Source: DATFXF01 sp035258565
GTDB lineage: Bacteria; Acidobacteriota; Terriglobia; Acidiferrales; UBA7541
Direction: 5' to 3'
DNA: 21,559 bases
NCBI GenBank assembly: GCA_035258565.1
Contig: DATFXF010000084.1
Location: 1 to 21,559 of the forward strand
Below the pieces are notes generated by a model. That model searched no databases. It had not been told where the DNA came from and saw only the letters and a list, made by a program, of their open reading frames with translations. Below, piece after piece: positions 1-6,404 of the stretch (position 1 is its first letter; each line of letters begins with the position of its first letter). Made by a program: the position numbers and the translations under genes.

Positions 1-547
1 GATGCGCGTGTTTGGGCGCCTGGGCATTCGCACGGCGATCCTGACGAATGCGGCCGGCGGCATCAACCGCCGTTTCAAGCAGGGGTGCCTGGTGGTCATC
101 TCGGACCACATCAACCTGCAAGGCTCAAACCCGCTGATTGGCCCGAACGACGAGCGCTTCGGCCCGCGTTTTCACGATATGAGTGATGCCTATGCGAAGC
201 CCTATCGCGAGATTGTGCTCGAGGAAGGCCGCCGCCTGGGCATCGACATTTATGAGGGCGTGTATGCCGCCGTCAGCGGGCCGAGCTACGAGACGCCCGC
301 GGAGATCCGCTACCTGGCCAACATCGGTGCGGACCTGGTGGGAATGTCCACCGTGCCCGAAGTCATCGCGGCGCGCCACATGGGCATCAAGATTCTTGGC
401 CTTTCCTGCGTAACGAACATGGCCGCGGGCATCCTCGACCAGCCCATCAGCCATGCGGAAGTGCTCGAGACTGGCGAGCGTGTCAAAGGCCAATTTATCG
501 CCTTGCTGCGCGCGGTCATTCCGCGTCTGGCCGCTCCGGTGGCCTGA
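1..547 (+). CDS. punA: Purine nucleoside phosphorylase, trimeric class (5' end missing)
   Basis: Cleaves purine nucleosides with phosphate to give free base and ribose-1-phosphate, a cytosolic salvage reaction. The 181 visible residues are the C-terminal two thirds of a family usually about 275 aa long. The reading frame is already open at the left edge, so the first Met seen is unlikely to be the true start. Visible family motifs are TNAAGGI near the beginning, SGPSYETPAEIR (base-binding Glu), VGMSTVPEVIAARH, and SCVTNMAAG with the Asn that contacts the purine. That Asn and the general pattern favour PNP over the related MTA phosphorylase, though specificity cannot be fully settled from sequence. 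Cytidine deaminase follows after about 20 bases, so the two are probably co-transcribed as a nucleoside salvage unit. Confidence 0.93.
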   Translation, partial: MRVFGRLGIRTAILTNAAGGINRRFKQGCLVVISDHINLQGSNPLIGPNDERFGPRFHDMSDAYAKPYREIVLEEGRRLGIDIYEGVYAAVSGPSYETPAEIRYLANIGADLVGMSTVPEVIAARHMGIKILGLSCVTNMAAGILDQPISHAEVLETGERVKGQFIALLRAVIPRLAAPVA

Positions 548-568
548 GACCAATCGATAGAACACGAA

Positions 569-961
569 ATGCGCGAACGGGAAACACTGATCGCTGCCGC
601 GAAACAAGCGCGCGAGAATGCGCACGCGCCCTATTCCAATTTCCGCGTCGGCGCTGCGCTCCGCGCCCGCTCAGGTCGCATCTATACTGGCGCGAACGTC
701 GAGAATGCCACGTATGGCTTGACGATCTGCGCCGAGCGCGTGGCCATCTTCAAGGCCATCTCGGAAGGCGAGCGCGGCTTTGACGCCCTTGCAGTGGTGG
801 CCCATAGCGAGGTCCTGACGCCGCCCTGCGGCGCCTGTCGTCAACTCATCTGGGAATTCTGCGGCGATGTGGAAGTCATCCTGGCAAATCTCGAAGGCAA
901 GACCGCGGCGCATCGCATGACGGAGCTCCTTCCGCATCCCTTCGATTCCTCTTTTCTGTAG
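569..961 (+). CDS. cdd: Cytidine deaminase
   Basis: Hydrolytically deaminates cytidine and deoxycytidine to uridine and deoxyuridine in the cytosol. The 130 aa length is normal for the small homotetrameric class. The zinc site is complete: C54-A-E56, where Cys replaces the His of the dimeric class and Glu56 is the proton shuttle, and PCGAC with C87 and C90. The substrate-pocket segments PYSNFRVGAA and GANVENATYG are also intact. No clear ribosome binding site precedes the ATG, so translation may depend on coupling with the upstream phosphorylase gene. The neighbouring purine phosphorylase and amidohydrolase fit a nucleoside-salvage group. Confidence 0.95.
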   Translation: MRERETLIAAAKQARENAHAPYSNFRVGAALRARSGRIYTGANVENATYGLTICAERVAIFKAISEGERGFDALAVVAHSEVLTPPCGACRQLIWEFCGDVEVILANLEGKTAAHRMTELLPHPFDSSFL

Positions 962-973
962 ACCTTTCGATCT

Positions 974-985
974 ACCGCCGGCGGT
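974..985. repeat. 12-bp perfect palindrome after cdd
   Basis: ACCGCCGGCGGT is a perfect dyad that begins 12 bases after the cdd stop. No T-run follows, so it is not a classical intrinsic terminator. The surrounding 110-base gap (962-1069) contains an AACACAGATGAAC-like string that resembles simple intergenic repeat text seen in other soil bacterial genomes. That resemblance is from memory only. Confidence 0.35.
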
Positions 986-1069
986 GAGCTTGGCGAACCC
1001 AGGAACACAGATGAACCGAGACGACGAAGGGACAAACCAACTGAGCCAGAATCAACGGGGGTTCTCGAT

Positions 1070-2530
1070 ATGTTAGGAGCGATGCGAATTCCATCGCGGA
1101 GCGTTTCTTTCCTCCTCTGTCTCGCTGTTTTCGCGGGTGACTCCCCGCGTTCTCTCTTGGCACAGGCTTTACCGGCGAAGCATGCCCCTCCGCGCGAAAG
1201 GATTGACCTGCTGGTCGTGGGCGGCCGCGTCGTCACGATGGATGCCCAGCGCCGCATCGTCGAAGACGGCGCGGTGGCGGTGCGGGGCGACACGATTATG
1301 GCCGTGGGCCCGCGCGCCGAGCTGGCGGCACGCTTCCTACCGGCGCGGCACATCGAGGCCCGCGGCAAGCTTGTCCTGCCCGGCCTGGTCAATGGCCACA
1401 CCCATGGGCCAATGACGCTGCTGCGCGGCCTGGCGGATGACCTCACACTTCAGGAGTGGCTCGAGAAGTACATCTTTCCGGCCGAAAAGCGCAACGTCAC
1501 CGAAGAGTTCGTCACCTGGGGTACGCGACTTGCAGCGCTGGAGATGATCCGCGGCGGCACGACCACCTACGCCGACATGTATTACTTTGAGGATGCCATC
1601 GCCCGCGAGACAAAGGCCGCCGGCATGCGCGGTGTGCTGGGCGAAACCATTCTCGATTTCCCCACACCGGACCACAAGACATCGGAGGAAGCACTCGCCG
1701 CGACCGAAATCTATCTGAAGCGTTGGAAGGGTGATCCGCTCATTCGCGCGGCGGTGGCCCCGCACGCCATCTACACGTGCTCGGAAAAGACTTTGCGCGA
1801 TAGCGCGGCGCTCGCCCGGCGCTATGGTGCGCCCATCCTCATTCATGTCTCGGAGACAAAGCGCGAACTGGAGGATAGCCGATCGAAACACAACCTCTCG
1901 CCGGTGGGCTTCTTGGAAAAGATCGGTTTTCTCGGCCCCGACGTGTTGGCGGCGCATTGCATTTGGGTGGATGCGGACGACATCGCCGCGCTGGCCGCGC
2001 GCCAGGTGGGCTGCGTGCACAACCCGTCGAGCAACATGATGCTGGCCAGCGGCGTGGCCCCGGTCGTGAGCATGCTTCGCGCGGGTGTACGGGTCGGCCT
2101 GGGCACCGACGGCCCCGCGGGAAGCAACAATGACCTCGACCTGATGGAAGAAATGGACCTGGCTGCCAAACTTCAGAAGGTCACGCGCATGGACCCGCGG
2201 GCGCTTGGTGCGGAGCAAGCCCTGGCATTGGCTACGATCGACGGCGCTCGGGCGCTGCACCTGGAGTCGGAGATCGGCTCACTCGAGCCGGGCAAGAAAG
2301 CCGACCTGATCCTCCTGGGCCTCGACGCACCGCACGCCGTGCCGCTCTACCAGGTCTATTCGCAGATCGTTTATGCCCTCAAGGCGAGCGACGTCGAGAC
2401 CGTGGTCGTCGCTGGCCGCGTCGTCATGGCCCATCGCCGCGTGCTCACGCTCAACGAAGCCGAAGTGATCGCGCGAGCGCGCGAATATGGCGAGAAGGTG
2501 AAGCGATCGCTCGCGGTGGCCCCCCAGTAG
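1070..2530 (+). CDS. Exported amidohydrolase, MTA/SAH deaminase-like (TrzA/AtzF-type superfamily)
   Basis: Metal-dependent hydrolase of the subgroup that deaminates 5'-methylthioadenosine and S-adenosylhomocysteine, which also contains guanine deaminase and chlorohydrolases. Metal ligands are visible as H110-T-H112 (NGHTHG), H259 (HVSET), H296 (AAHC) and D347 (GTDG). The SNNDLDLMEEM stretch is typical of the MTA/SAH deaminase branch. The C-terminus has the usual composite-domain end (GSLEPGKKADLILL). The protein is 486 aa, longer than the usual 430-440, because of an N-terminal extension: basic residues, a hydrophobic run (VSFLLCLAVFAG) and a possible cleavage site near LLAQA. This suggests Sec export, unusual for the family. 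An alternative start at 1082 keeps the signal and has AGGAG just upstream, though very close. The substrate is uncertain. Confidence 0.85.
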   Translation: MLGAMRIPSRSVSFLLCLAVFAGDSPRSLLAQALPAKHAPPRERIDLLVVGGRVVTMDAQRRIVEDGAVAVRGDTIMAVGPRAELAARFLPARHIEARGKLVLPGLVNGHTHGPMTLLRGLADDLTLQEWLEKYIFPAEKRNVTEEFVTWGTRLAALEMIRGGTTTYADMYYFEDAIARETKAAGMRGVLGETILDFPTPDHKTSEEALAATEIYLKRWKGDPLIRAAVAPHAIYTCSEKTLRDSAALARRYGAPILIHVSETKRELEDSRSKHNLSPVGFLEKIGFLGPDVLAAHCIWVDADDIAALAARQVGCVHNPSSNMMLASGVAPVVSMLRAGVRVGLGTDGPAGSNNDLDLMEEMDLAAKLQKVTRMDPRALGAEQALALATIDGARALHLESEIGSLEPGKKADLILLGLDAPHAVPLYQVYSQIVYALKASDVETVVVAGRVVMAHRRVLTLNEAEVIARAREYGEKVKRSLAVAPQ

Positions 2531-2727
2531 GTCGCTGAGGTCCGAACACAGCTCCAAGTCCTGCTCGGGGTTCGCCCCATGCTCCCCTCGAAGCTCCCTG
2601 GCTGCCCGTATTCTACCCATCGTCTTGGCATCTTCTGCCTCAAGAGGTAGCAGCAAGCCCAGAAAAGCTCTGGAGAGGGGATAAAAAGGCGGGTGCAGGG
2701 GACCCATGGACCACGTGTCGCCGGAGC
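2531..2727. other. Gap between convergent genes
   Basis: These 197 bases separate the ends of the amidohydrolase gene and the minus-strand repeat-protein gene. A small hairpin GGGG-TTCG-CCCC (2567-2578) has a stable-type tetraloop but only a four-pair stem and no following T-run, so it is not a convincing terminator. I see no gene, promoter or RNA here. Confidence 0.4.
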
Positions 2728-3690
2728 TTAGCTACTTTGCCGCGCCTGGGCACGCTGCCGGTGGAGTTTCAGGGCCGTGGCGCGCAGCGTCTCGGGAATA
2801 TTCCGGTTCGTTGTGAGCATCTTCAGGTCCTGCGGCGTGAGCGCCGGCAAGAGGTGTAGGGAAACATCGAGCGGCGTCTTCGGGTTCTGCAGGAGGTTGC
2901 GCACAACGGTGTAGTTTTTTCGGAAGGTGCGATTCGAAGCGAGCAGGCGCAGTCCTTCTTCCCTCAGGCTGGCCATCTCGGCAAAGACTTCCACTTCCCC
3001 CTCGGTGATGCGCGGCGATTGCAACACGGCGCGCTGCACGACGCGGCACGGGTCGCGGATCAGGGCCATGCGCTCTTCGCGGTTGCCCTTCAGCGCGAGT
3101 TGCACGCGTTCGACGACGCGCATGCGCGCCAGTCGCTGAAGCAGGGTAGCGCGCTTGGCTTGGTCGGGCTCTGCAGCGGCCACCGCCTCGGCGATCACGC
3201 CTTCGTCGGTGGGCCCTTGCTGGAGCTCCTGGAGCTGGTGGCGCTGCTCGACGCTCAAAGAAGACGAGGCCGCCAGCGCGGCGGCCAACCCGGGAAAGGA
3301 GCTCAGCCGGTCGAGGTCATCCATCAGGGCTTGCACCGCCGAGGTGCTCAGATGCGACGCTACGCGTGCCAGAGCCCCTGGCGGGCACAGTGGATTCTTG
3401 GCCATGGCATCCGCGACGCCAGCTCGGCCGGCCAGATGGTTGGCGCAATAGTGGAACAGTTGCGGCGCAGCATCCACTTTTGCCAGCGCGGCGAGGACGA
3501 TATCCACCGGGTGGGGGAGCCAGGCCCCGGCGGCGCGCTCCGCGATCTCTCGGTCCTCATCAGCGGCCAGGATGGCCAGCAGCTCGACCCGCTCGGTAGG
3601 CTCGAGTGGCGCAGTACCCGAGCAGACGGCTAGCTTCCGAGCCCGGCTCGCGCGGCCAGAGCGGATCTCCTCGCCAAGTTCCGGATTAAT
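2728..3690 (-). CDS. Conserved hypothetical helical-repeat (HEAT/ARM-like) protein with probable ATT start
   Basis: Function unknown. The 320 aa protein is rich in Leu, Ala and Arg, with repeated helix-sized units and short motifs such as ASNRTFRKNY, LLQNPKTPLDVSL and LTTNRNIPETLR. This resembles leucine-rich-variant or HEAT-type scaffolds. It has no signal peptide, membrane span or catalytic motif. The first conventional start is a GTG at 3507, but convincing coding sequence continues 61 codons further upstream (for example VELLAILAADEDREIAERA) to the end of rodZ. The best start is ATT at 3690-3688, read as M-N-P-E-L. GGAGGG lies 4 bases upstream, and the ATT shares a base with the rodZ TAA, implying translational coupling. 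Alternatives are an ATG lost by mutation or sequence error, or one of the internal CTG codons near 3570-3582. Confidence 0.72.
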   Translation of the reverse strand: MNPELGEEIRSGRASRARKLAVCSGTAPLEPTERVELLAILAADEDREIAERAAGAWLPHPVDIVLAALAKVDAAPQLFHYCANHLAGRAGVADAMAKNPLCPPGALARVASHLSTSAVQALMDDLDRLSSFPGLAAALAASSSLSVEQRHQLQELQQGPTDEGVIAEAVAAAEPDQAKRATLLQRLARMRVVERVQLALKGNREERMALIRDPCRVVQRAVLQSPRITEGEVEVFAEMASLREEGLRLLASNRTFRKNYTVVRNLLQNPKTPLDVSLHLLPALTPQDLKMLTTNRNIPETLRATALKLHRQRAQARQSS

Positions 3691-4489
3691 GGGGCCCTCC
3701 GGAAGATTCTTTCAGGTCTTTGCGGGTGAGGGTGATCTTGCCGGGCTGCCCAGACGAGCCTATCGGTCGAACGGTCTGGCCGTTCAGTTCGAACGATAGG
3801 GCGCTCGGATCGCCCGCTCGTATGACGAAACGGTTGGATGCCCTAAAGTGTTCGCTCTGTCCGGCGGACATCTTGCCATGGAACAGGATCTTGCCATCGG
3901 CGATGACGCGGATGGACGTCGTCTTGCTGGCGGCAACCGTCAATTCAAGCATGGCCGGTTCTGCCACGGTTGCGCCGGTGGAGAGCGGCAGAGCGACGGG
4001 CTGACCGACCGGCATGGAGGAGGTCGGAGTGGCCATCGGGCGTACCTCATAGGTTCGGGAGGCTGGCTGCGTTGCAGGTGCCCCGCGGCTCGCAGCGCGA
4101 GCAGCGCGCCAAGCTGCGTAGTGGCGCGAGGCAAACCAGCCGCCTACTCCCACAACGACCAGAATCAATGCCGCCGCGAGCCCGAGTTCCCAGCGCGTGC
4201 CGCTGGGCTCGGCCGGCGAGGCCCGCGCCGAAGCGGTCAGTTCGGGCCGGTCGTTAGTAGCCAGGGCATACTCAGCCACCATGCTTTCCTCGTCGAGACC
4301 GAGGAAGCGGGAGACGGCGCGCACAAAGCCGCGGTTGAAAACACCCCCGGGCAGGTGCTCCCACTGCTCGTTTTCGAGCGCCTCCAGAAAACGGGTGCTG
4401 ATGCGCGTGACCGCTGAAATCTCCTCCAGCGATATGCCGCGCATTTCCCGTTCGCGTTTCAGGTGCTCGCCGAACGTAGTATTCGTCAT
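3686..4489 (-). CDS. rodZ: RodZ-like membrane protein: cytoplasmic HTH, one TM segment, DUF4115-type C-terminal domain
   Basis: RodZ links the MreB cytoskeleton to the cell-wall elongation machinery and sets cell shape. Residues 1-75 form an Xre-type helix-turn-helix with the family text GEHLKREREMRGISLEEIS, FLEALE and LPGGVFNRGFVR. A single hydrophobic span lies at about 99-120 (LGLAAALILVVVGVGGW). A Pro/Ala/Thr-rich linker follows, then a periplasmic domain at about 160-255 (SIRVIADGKILFHGKM, FELNGQTV) resembling DUF4115. At 267 aa it is shorter than E. coli RodZ but normal for other phyla. The stop overlaps the start of the next gene. A near-consensus promoter lies just upstream and would leave only about 9-13 leader bases. 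Some proteins of this architecture may not act in cell shape, so the name is a family-level call. Confidence 0.82.
   Translation of the reverse strand: MTNTTFGEHLKREREMRGISLEEISAVTRISTRFLEALENEQWEHLPGGVFNRGFVRAVSRFLGLDEESMVAEYALATNDRPELTASARASPAEPSGTRWELGLAAALILVVVGVGGWFASRHYAAWRAARAASRGAPATQPASRTYEVRPMATPTSSMPVGQPVALPLSTGATVAEPAMLELTVAASKTTSIRVIADGKILFHGKMSAGQSEHFRASNRFVIRAGDPSALSFELNGQTVRPIGSSGQPGKITLTRKDLKESSGGPH
3695..3700 (-). promoter_or_regulatory. Strong ribosome binding site before an ATT start
   Basis: On the minus strand GGAGGG precedes ATTAATCCGGAA by four bases. It lies inside the last rodZ codons. Its strength and spacing decide in favour of the ATT at 3690-3688 over the GTG 61 codons downstream. 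Confidence 0.6.
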
Positions 4490-4506
4490 GTAGAGCGAAA
4501 GAAGCC

Positions 4507-4535
4507 AATATAGGCGGGCGGGGGGAGGGTGTCAA
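4507..4535 (-). promoter_or_regulatory. Sigma-70-type promoter for rodZ (near consensus)
   Basis: On the minus strand TTGACA (plus positions 4530-4535) is followed after exactly 17 bases by TATATT (4507-4512). This matches the housekeeping consensus at 11 of 12 positions. Transcription should begin around 4498-4502, only some 9-13 bases before the ATG at 4489, and no Shine-Dalgarno sequence fits in that leader. Confidence 0.8.
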
Positions 4536-4541
4536 TCCGCT

Positions 4542-4561
4542 GACCCTGAGAGACCCTGAGA
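4542..4561. repeat. Tandem duplication of a 10-bp unit
   Basis: GACCCTGAGA occurs twice in perfect tandem just upstream of the rodZ -35 box. Two copies could be a replication-slippage product or a direct-repeat binding site; nothing in the sequence decides between these. Confidence 0.5.
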
Positions 4562-4619
4562 GAGGAGTGAGTGCCGCCGGCAGGCGATGAAACCTGCGAA
4601 ACACTCGTGCGCATGCGGG

Positions 4620-4649
4620 TTGCGCCCCGCGGAGTTCGATGCTTATAAT
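4620..4649 (+). promoter_or_regulatory. Sigma-70-type promoter for the GAF-GGDEF gene
   Basis: TTGCGC (4620-4625), an 18-base spacer and a perfect TATAAT (4644-4649). Transcription should begin near 4656. This lies inside the longest possible open frame (ATG at 4587), which argues that the true start codon is downstream, at 4713 or 4764. With the rodZ promoter it forms a divergent pair. Confidence 0.6.
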
Positions 4650-4712
4650 CCGAGTGGCCCAGCGCGCGCTTCGGCCCATGACCTCACAATTCGCAGCAGA
4701 TTAAGGCCGAGA

Positions 4713-5810
4713 GTGGAGGAGACAAACAACTTCACCGGTGTAGAGCGCCGCCGCAACCCTGCGATGCGGGTGAATCAGCGGGAAGCCGGTGAGGTCGCCG
4801 TGTTCCACGAACTCGGCAAGGCCCTCACGTCCTCGCTGCACCTCGATCAGGTCCTCGGCACGATCATGGAAAAGATTGAAGAGTTCCTGCGGCCGGACAC
4901 CTGGTCGCTGCTCCTCGTGGATCAAGCCAAGCAGGAGCTCTACTTCGAGCTCGCCGTCGGCAAGGGCGCAGAGGCGCTCCAAGGCGTCCGCATTAAGCTA
5001 GGGCAGGGCCTGGCCGGCTGGGTGGCACAAACCGGCCAAGCCGTCATCGTGCCGGACGTCAGTCAGGACACGCGCTTCTTCGCCGAGGTGGACGAGCGCA
5101 CGAAGATGGAGACGCGCTCCATCGTGGCGGTGCCGGTGCGCTTCCGGGATCGCTGCCTGGGCGTGATTGAGCTGGTCAATTGCTTGGGGCCGCAGGGCTT
5201 CCAGGAACGCGATCTCGCCCTGCTCGAGGCCCTCGCCGATTTCGCCGCCATCGCGCTCGAAAACGCGCGTCACGTCCAGCGCATCCACGAACTCACCATC
5301 ACCGACGACTGCACGAGCCTCTACAACGCGCGGCATATGAATTTCATTCTCGAGACCGAGGTGTACCGCTCGCAGCGTTACGGCTACGAGTTCTCGCTCG
5401 TGTTTATTGACCTGGACTACTTCAAAAAGGTGAATGACACCTACGGCCACCTGATCGGCTCGAAACTGCTGGCCGAAATCGGGCAGATGATCAAGTCGCA
5501 TCTCCGGCTGATTGACTTTGCTTTCCGCTATGGCGGGGACGAGTTCGTCGTGCTGCTGCCGCAGACCTCGAAGGAGAGCGCCTGCGTGGTCGCGCGACGC
5601 CTGCACCAGCTGATCCGGGAAACGGTCTGGCTGCAAGCCGAAGGCCTGAATGTGCACATTACCTCGAGCGTAGGCGTGGCCTCGTATCCCTCCGACTCGC
5701 GCACCAAGGTCGATCTGCTGCACCTAGCCGATGAGGCCATGTACCAAGTGAAAAACTCGACGCGCGATAGCGTTGCCGCCGCGAACCTCGGCTTCGTTCC
5801 GAACCCCTAG
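4713..5810 (+). CDS. Diguanylate cyclase with N-terminal GAF sensor domain
   Basis: Predicted to make cyclic di-GMP from two GTP in response to a signal bound by the GAF domain. Counting from the GTG at 4713 (365 aa), GAF spans about 25-185 (FHELGKALTSS, GLAGWVAQTGQ, RSIVAVPVRF, GVIELVN). GGDEF spans about 195-355, with DLDYFKKVNDTYGH for metal and substrate binding and an intact GGDEF at 274-278. An RLID motif ends five residues before it, exactly where the inhibitory RxxD site for product feedback sits. There is no membrane span, so it is cytosolic. The start is uncertain: an ATG at 4587 lies upstream of a strong TATAAT promoter and adds unconvincing sequence; GTG 4713 has AAGG six bases ahead; ATG 4764 is the other choice. 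No c-di-GMP receptor gene is adjacent. Confidence 0.87.
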   Translation: MEETNNFTGVERRRNPAMRVNQREAGEVAVFHELGKALTSSLHLDQVLGTIMEKIEEFLRPDTWSLLLVDQAKQELYFELAVGKGAEALQGVRIKLGQGLAGWVAQTGQAVIVPDVSQDTRFFAEVDERTKMETRSIVAVPVRFRDRCLGVIELVNCLGPQGFQERDLALLEALADFAAIALENARHVQRIHELTITDDCTSLYNARHMNFILETEVYRSQRYGYEFSLVFIDLDYFKKVNDTYGHLIGSKLLAEIGQMIKSHLRLIDFAFRYGGDEFVVLLPQTSKESACVVARRLHQLIRETVWLQAEGLNVHITSSVGVASYPSDSRTKVDLLHLADEAMYQVKNSTRDSVAAANLGFVPNP

Positions 5811-5864
5811 CGCCGTTCGAACTTCGTGGGCAAGGCATTCGCTAAGCGCTGAGGACTTCCGTAT

Positions 5865-5889
5865 CGACGACCGCGATCGGTCACCGTCG
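5865..5889 (+). terminator. Possible hairpin terminator after the GGDEF gene
   Basis: CGAC-GACCG, loop CGAT, CGGTC, a three-base bulge and GTCG form a nine-pair stem about 55 bases after the stop. Only two T's follow, so intrinsic termination would be weak. It may simply be an RNA structure. The rest of the gap 5811-6051 holds no gene that I can support. Confidence 0.25.
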
Positions 5890-5958
5890 TTGGAACGCTC
5901 GAAGGACACCCGCCGCTCGTGGCTGCCATGAGGCTTTTCCACAGCCGATTCCGGTCAA

Positions 5959-5987
5959 CTTGATTCGCCTGGGAGGGCATGCTAGGC
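5959..5987 (+). promoter_or_regulatory. Candidate promoter for the microcompartment gene pair
   Basis: TTGATT (5959-5964), 17 bases and TAGGCT (5982-5987). It is a 7 of 12 match to the sigma-70 consensus, ending about 64 bases before the shell-protein ATG. The match is weak and no operator is evident. Confidence 0.3.
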
Positions 5988-6051
5988 TCGACCGGCATTC
6001 GGGCGCGATGCAAGTGCCCGCACGAGCGCATCGAGGGCGAGTGAGGAGCGC

Positions 6052-6351
6052 ATGGCCAATGAAGCGTTGGGCATGATCGAGACTAAGGGTCTGGTGGGCT
6101 CGATCGAAGCCGCCGATGCCATGGTCAAGGCCGCCAACGTCGTCCTGATCGGTAAGGAGTACATCGGCGCGGGCTACGTGACCGTGATGGTGCGGGGCGA
6201 CGTGGGCGCAGTGAAGGCCGCCACGGACGCCGGCGCAAGCGCTGCGCGGCGCGTCGGCGAGTTGGTGGCGGTGCATGTGATCCCGCGGCCCCACGAACAT
6301 GTGGAGAAGATCCTCCCCGGCGGCGGCCAGCCGCCCGGCGGGAAAAAATGA
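6052..6351 (+). CDS. Bacterial microcompartment shell protein, BMC-H (PduA/EutM type)
   Basis: Forms cyclic hexamers that tile the facets of a protein-shelled organelle, with small metabolites passing through a central pore. The 99 aa sequence is a single complete BMC domain (EALGMIETKGLVGSIEAAD, VRGDVGAVKAATDAG, AVHVIPRPH, VEKILP). K26 and R79 fall at the conserved hexamer-edge positions as numbered in PduA. The pore loop reads I38-G39-A40-G41, whereas PduA has Ser at 40, so the pore tip is Ala. A short Gly/Pro tail ends in two Lys. GAGGAG lies three bases before the ATG, an unusually short gap. An aldehyde dehydrogenase gene follows 53 bases downstream and is probably in the same operon. 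No pentameric vertex protein (EutN/CcmL type) is present in the window, so this is a partial or satellite locus. Confidence 0.95.
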   Translation: MANEALGMIETKGLVGSIEAADAMVKAANVVLIGKEYIGAGYVTVMVRGDVGAVKAATDAGASAARRVGELVAVHVIPRPHEHVEKILPGGGQPPGGKK

Positions 6352-6404
6352 GCCCGGCTGGATGGCCTCGGTTCTGGCTGTTTCCCAGATAAGGGTATAG
6401 GGCC

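Noticed and set aside
1337..2260. A 307-codon minus-strand frame within the amidohydrolase gene
   Set aside because: The plus-strand frame carries all metal-binding motifs; the antisense frame has no family text.
2567..2578. GGGG-TTCG-CCCC hairpin as a transcription terminator
   Set aside because: Only four base pairs and no T-run on either side.
2279..2707. Minus-strand frame in the gap between convergent genes, possible gene remnant
   Set aside because: More than half overlaps the amidohydrolase antisense, and I recognise no domain in the remainder.
4587..4712. Longer N-terminus for the GAF-GGDEF protein from ATG 4587
   Set aside because: The added 42 residues look non-coding and the frame crosses a strong TATAAT promoter, so the start would precede transcription.
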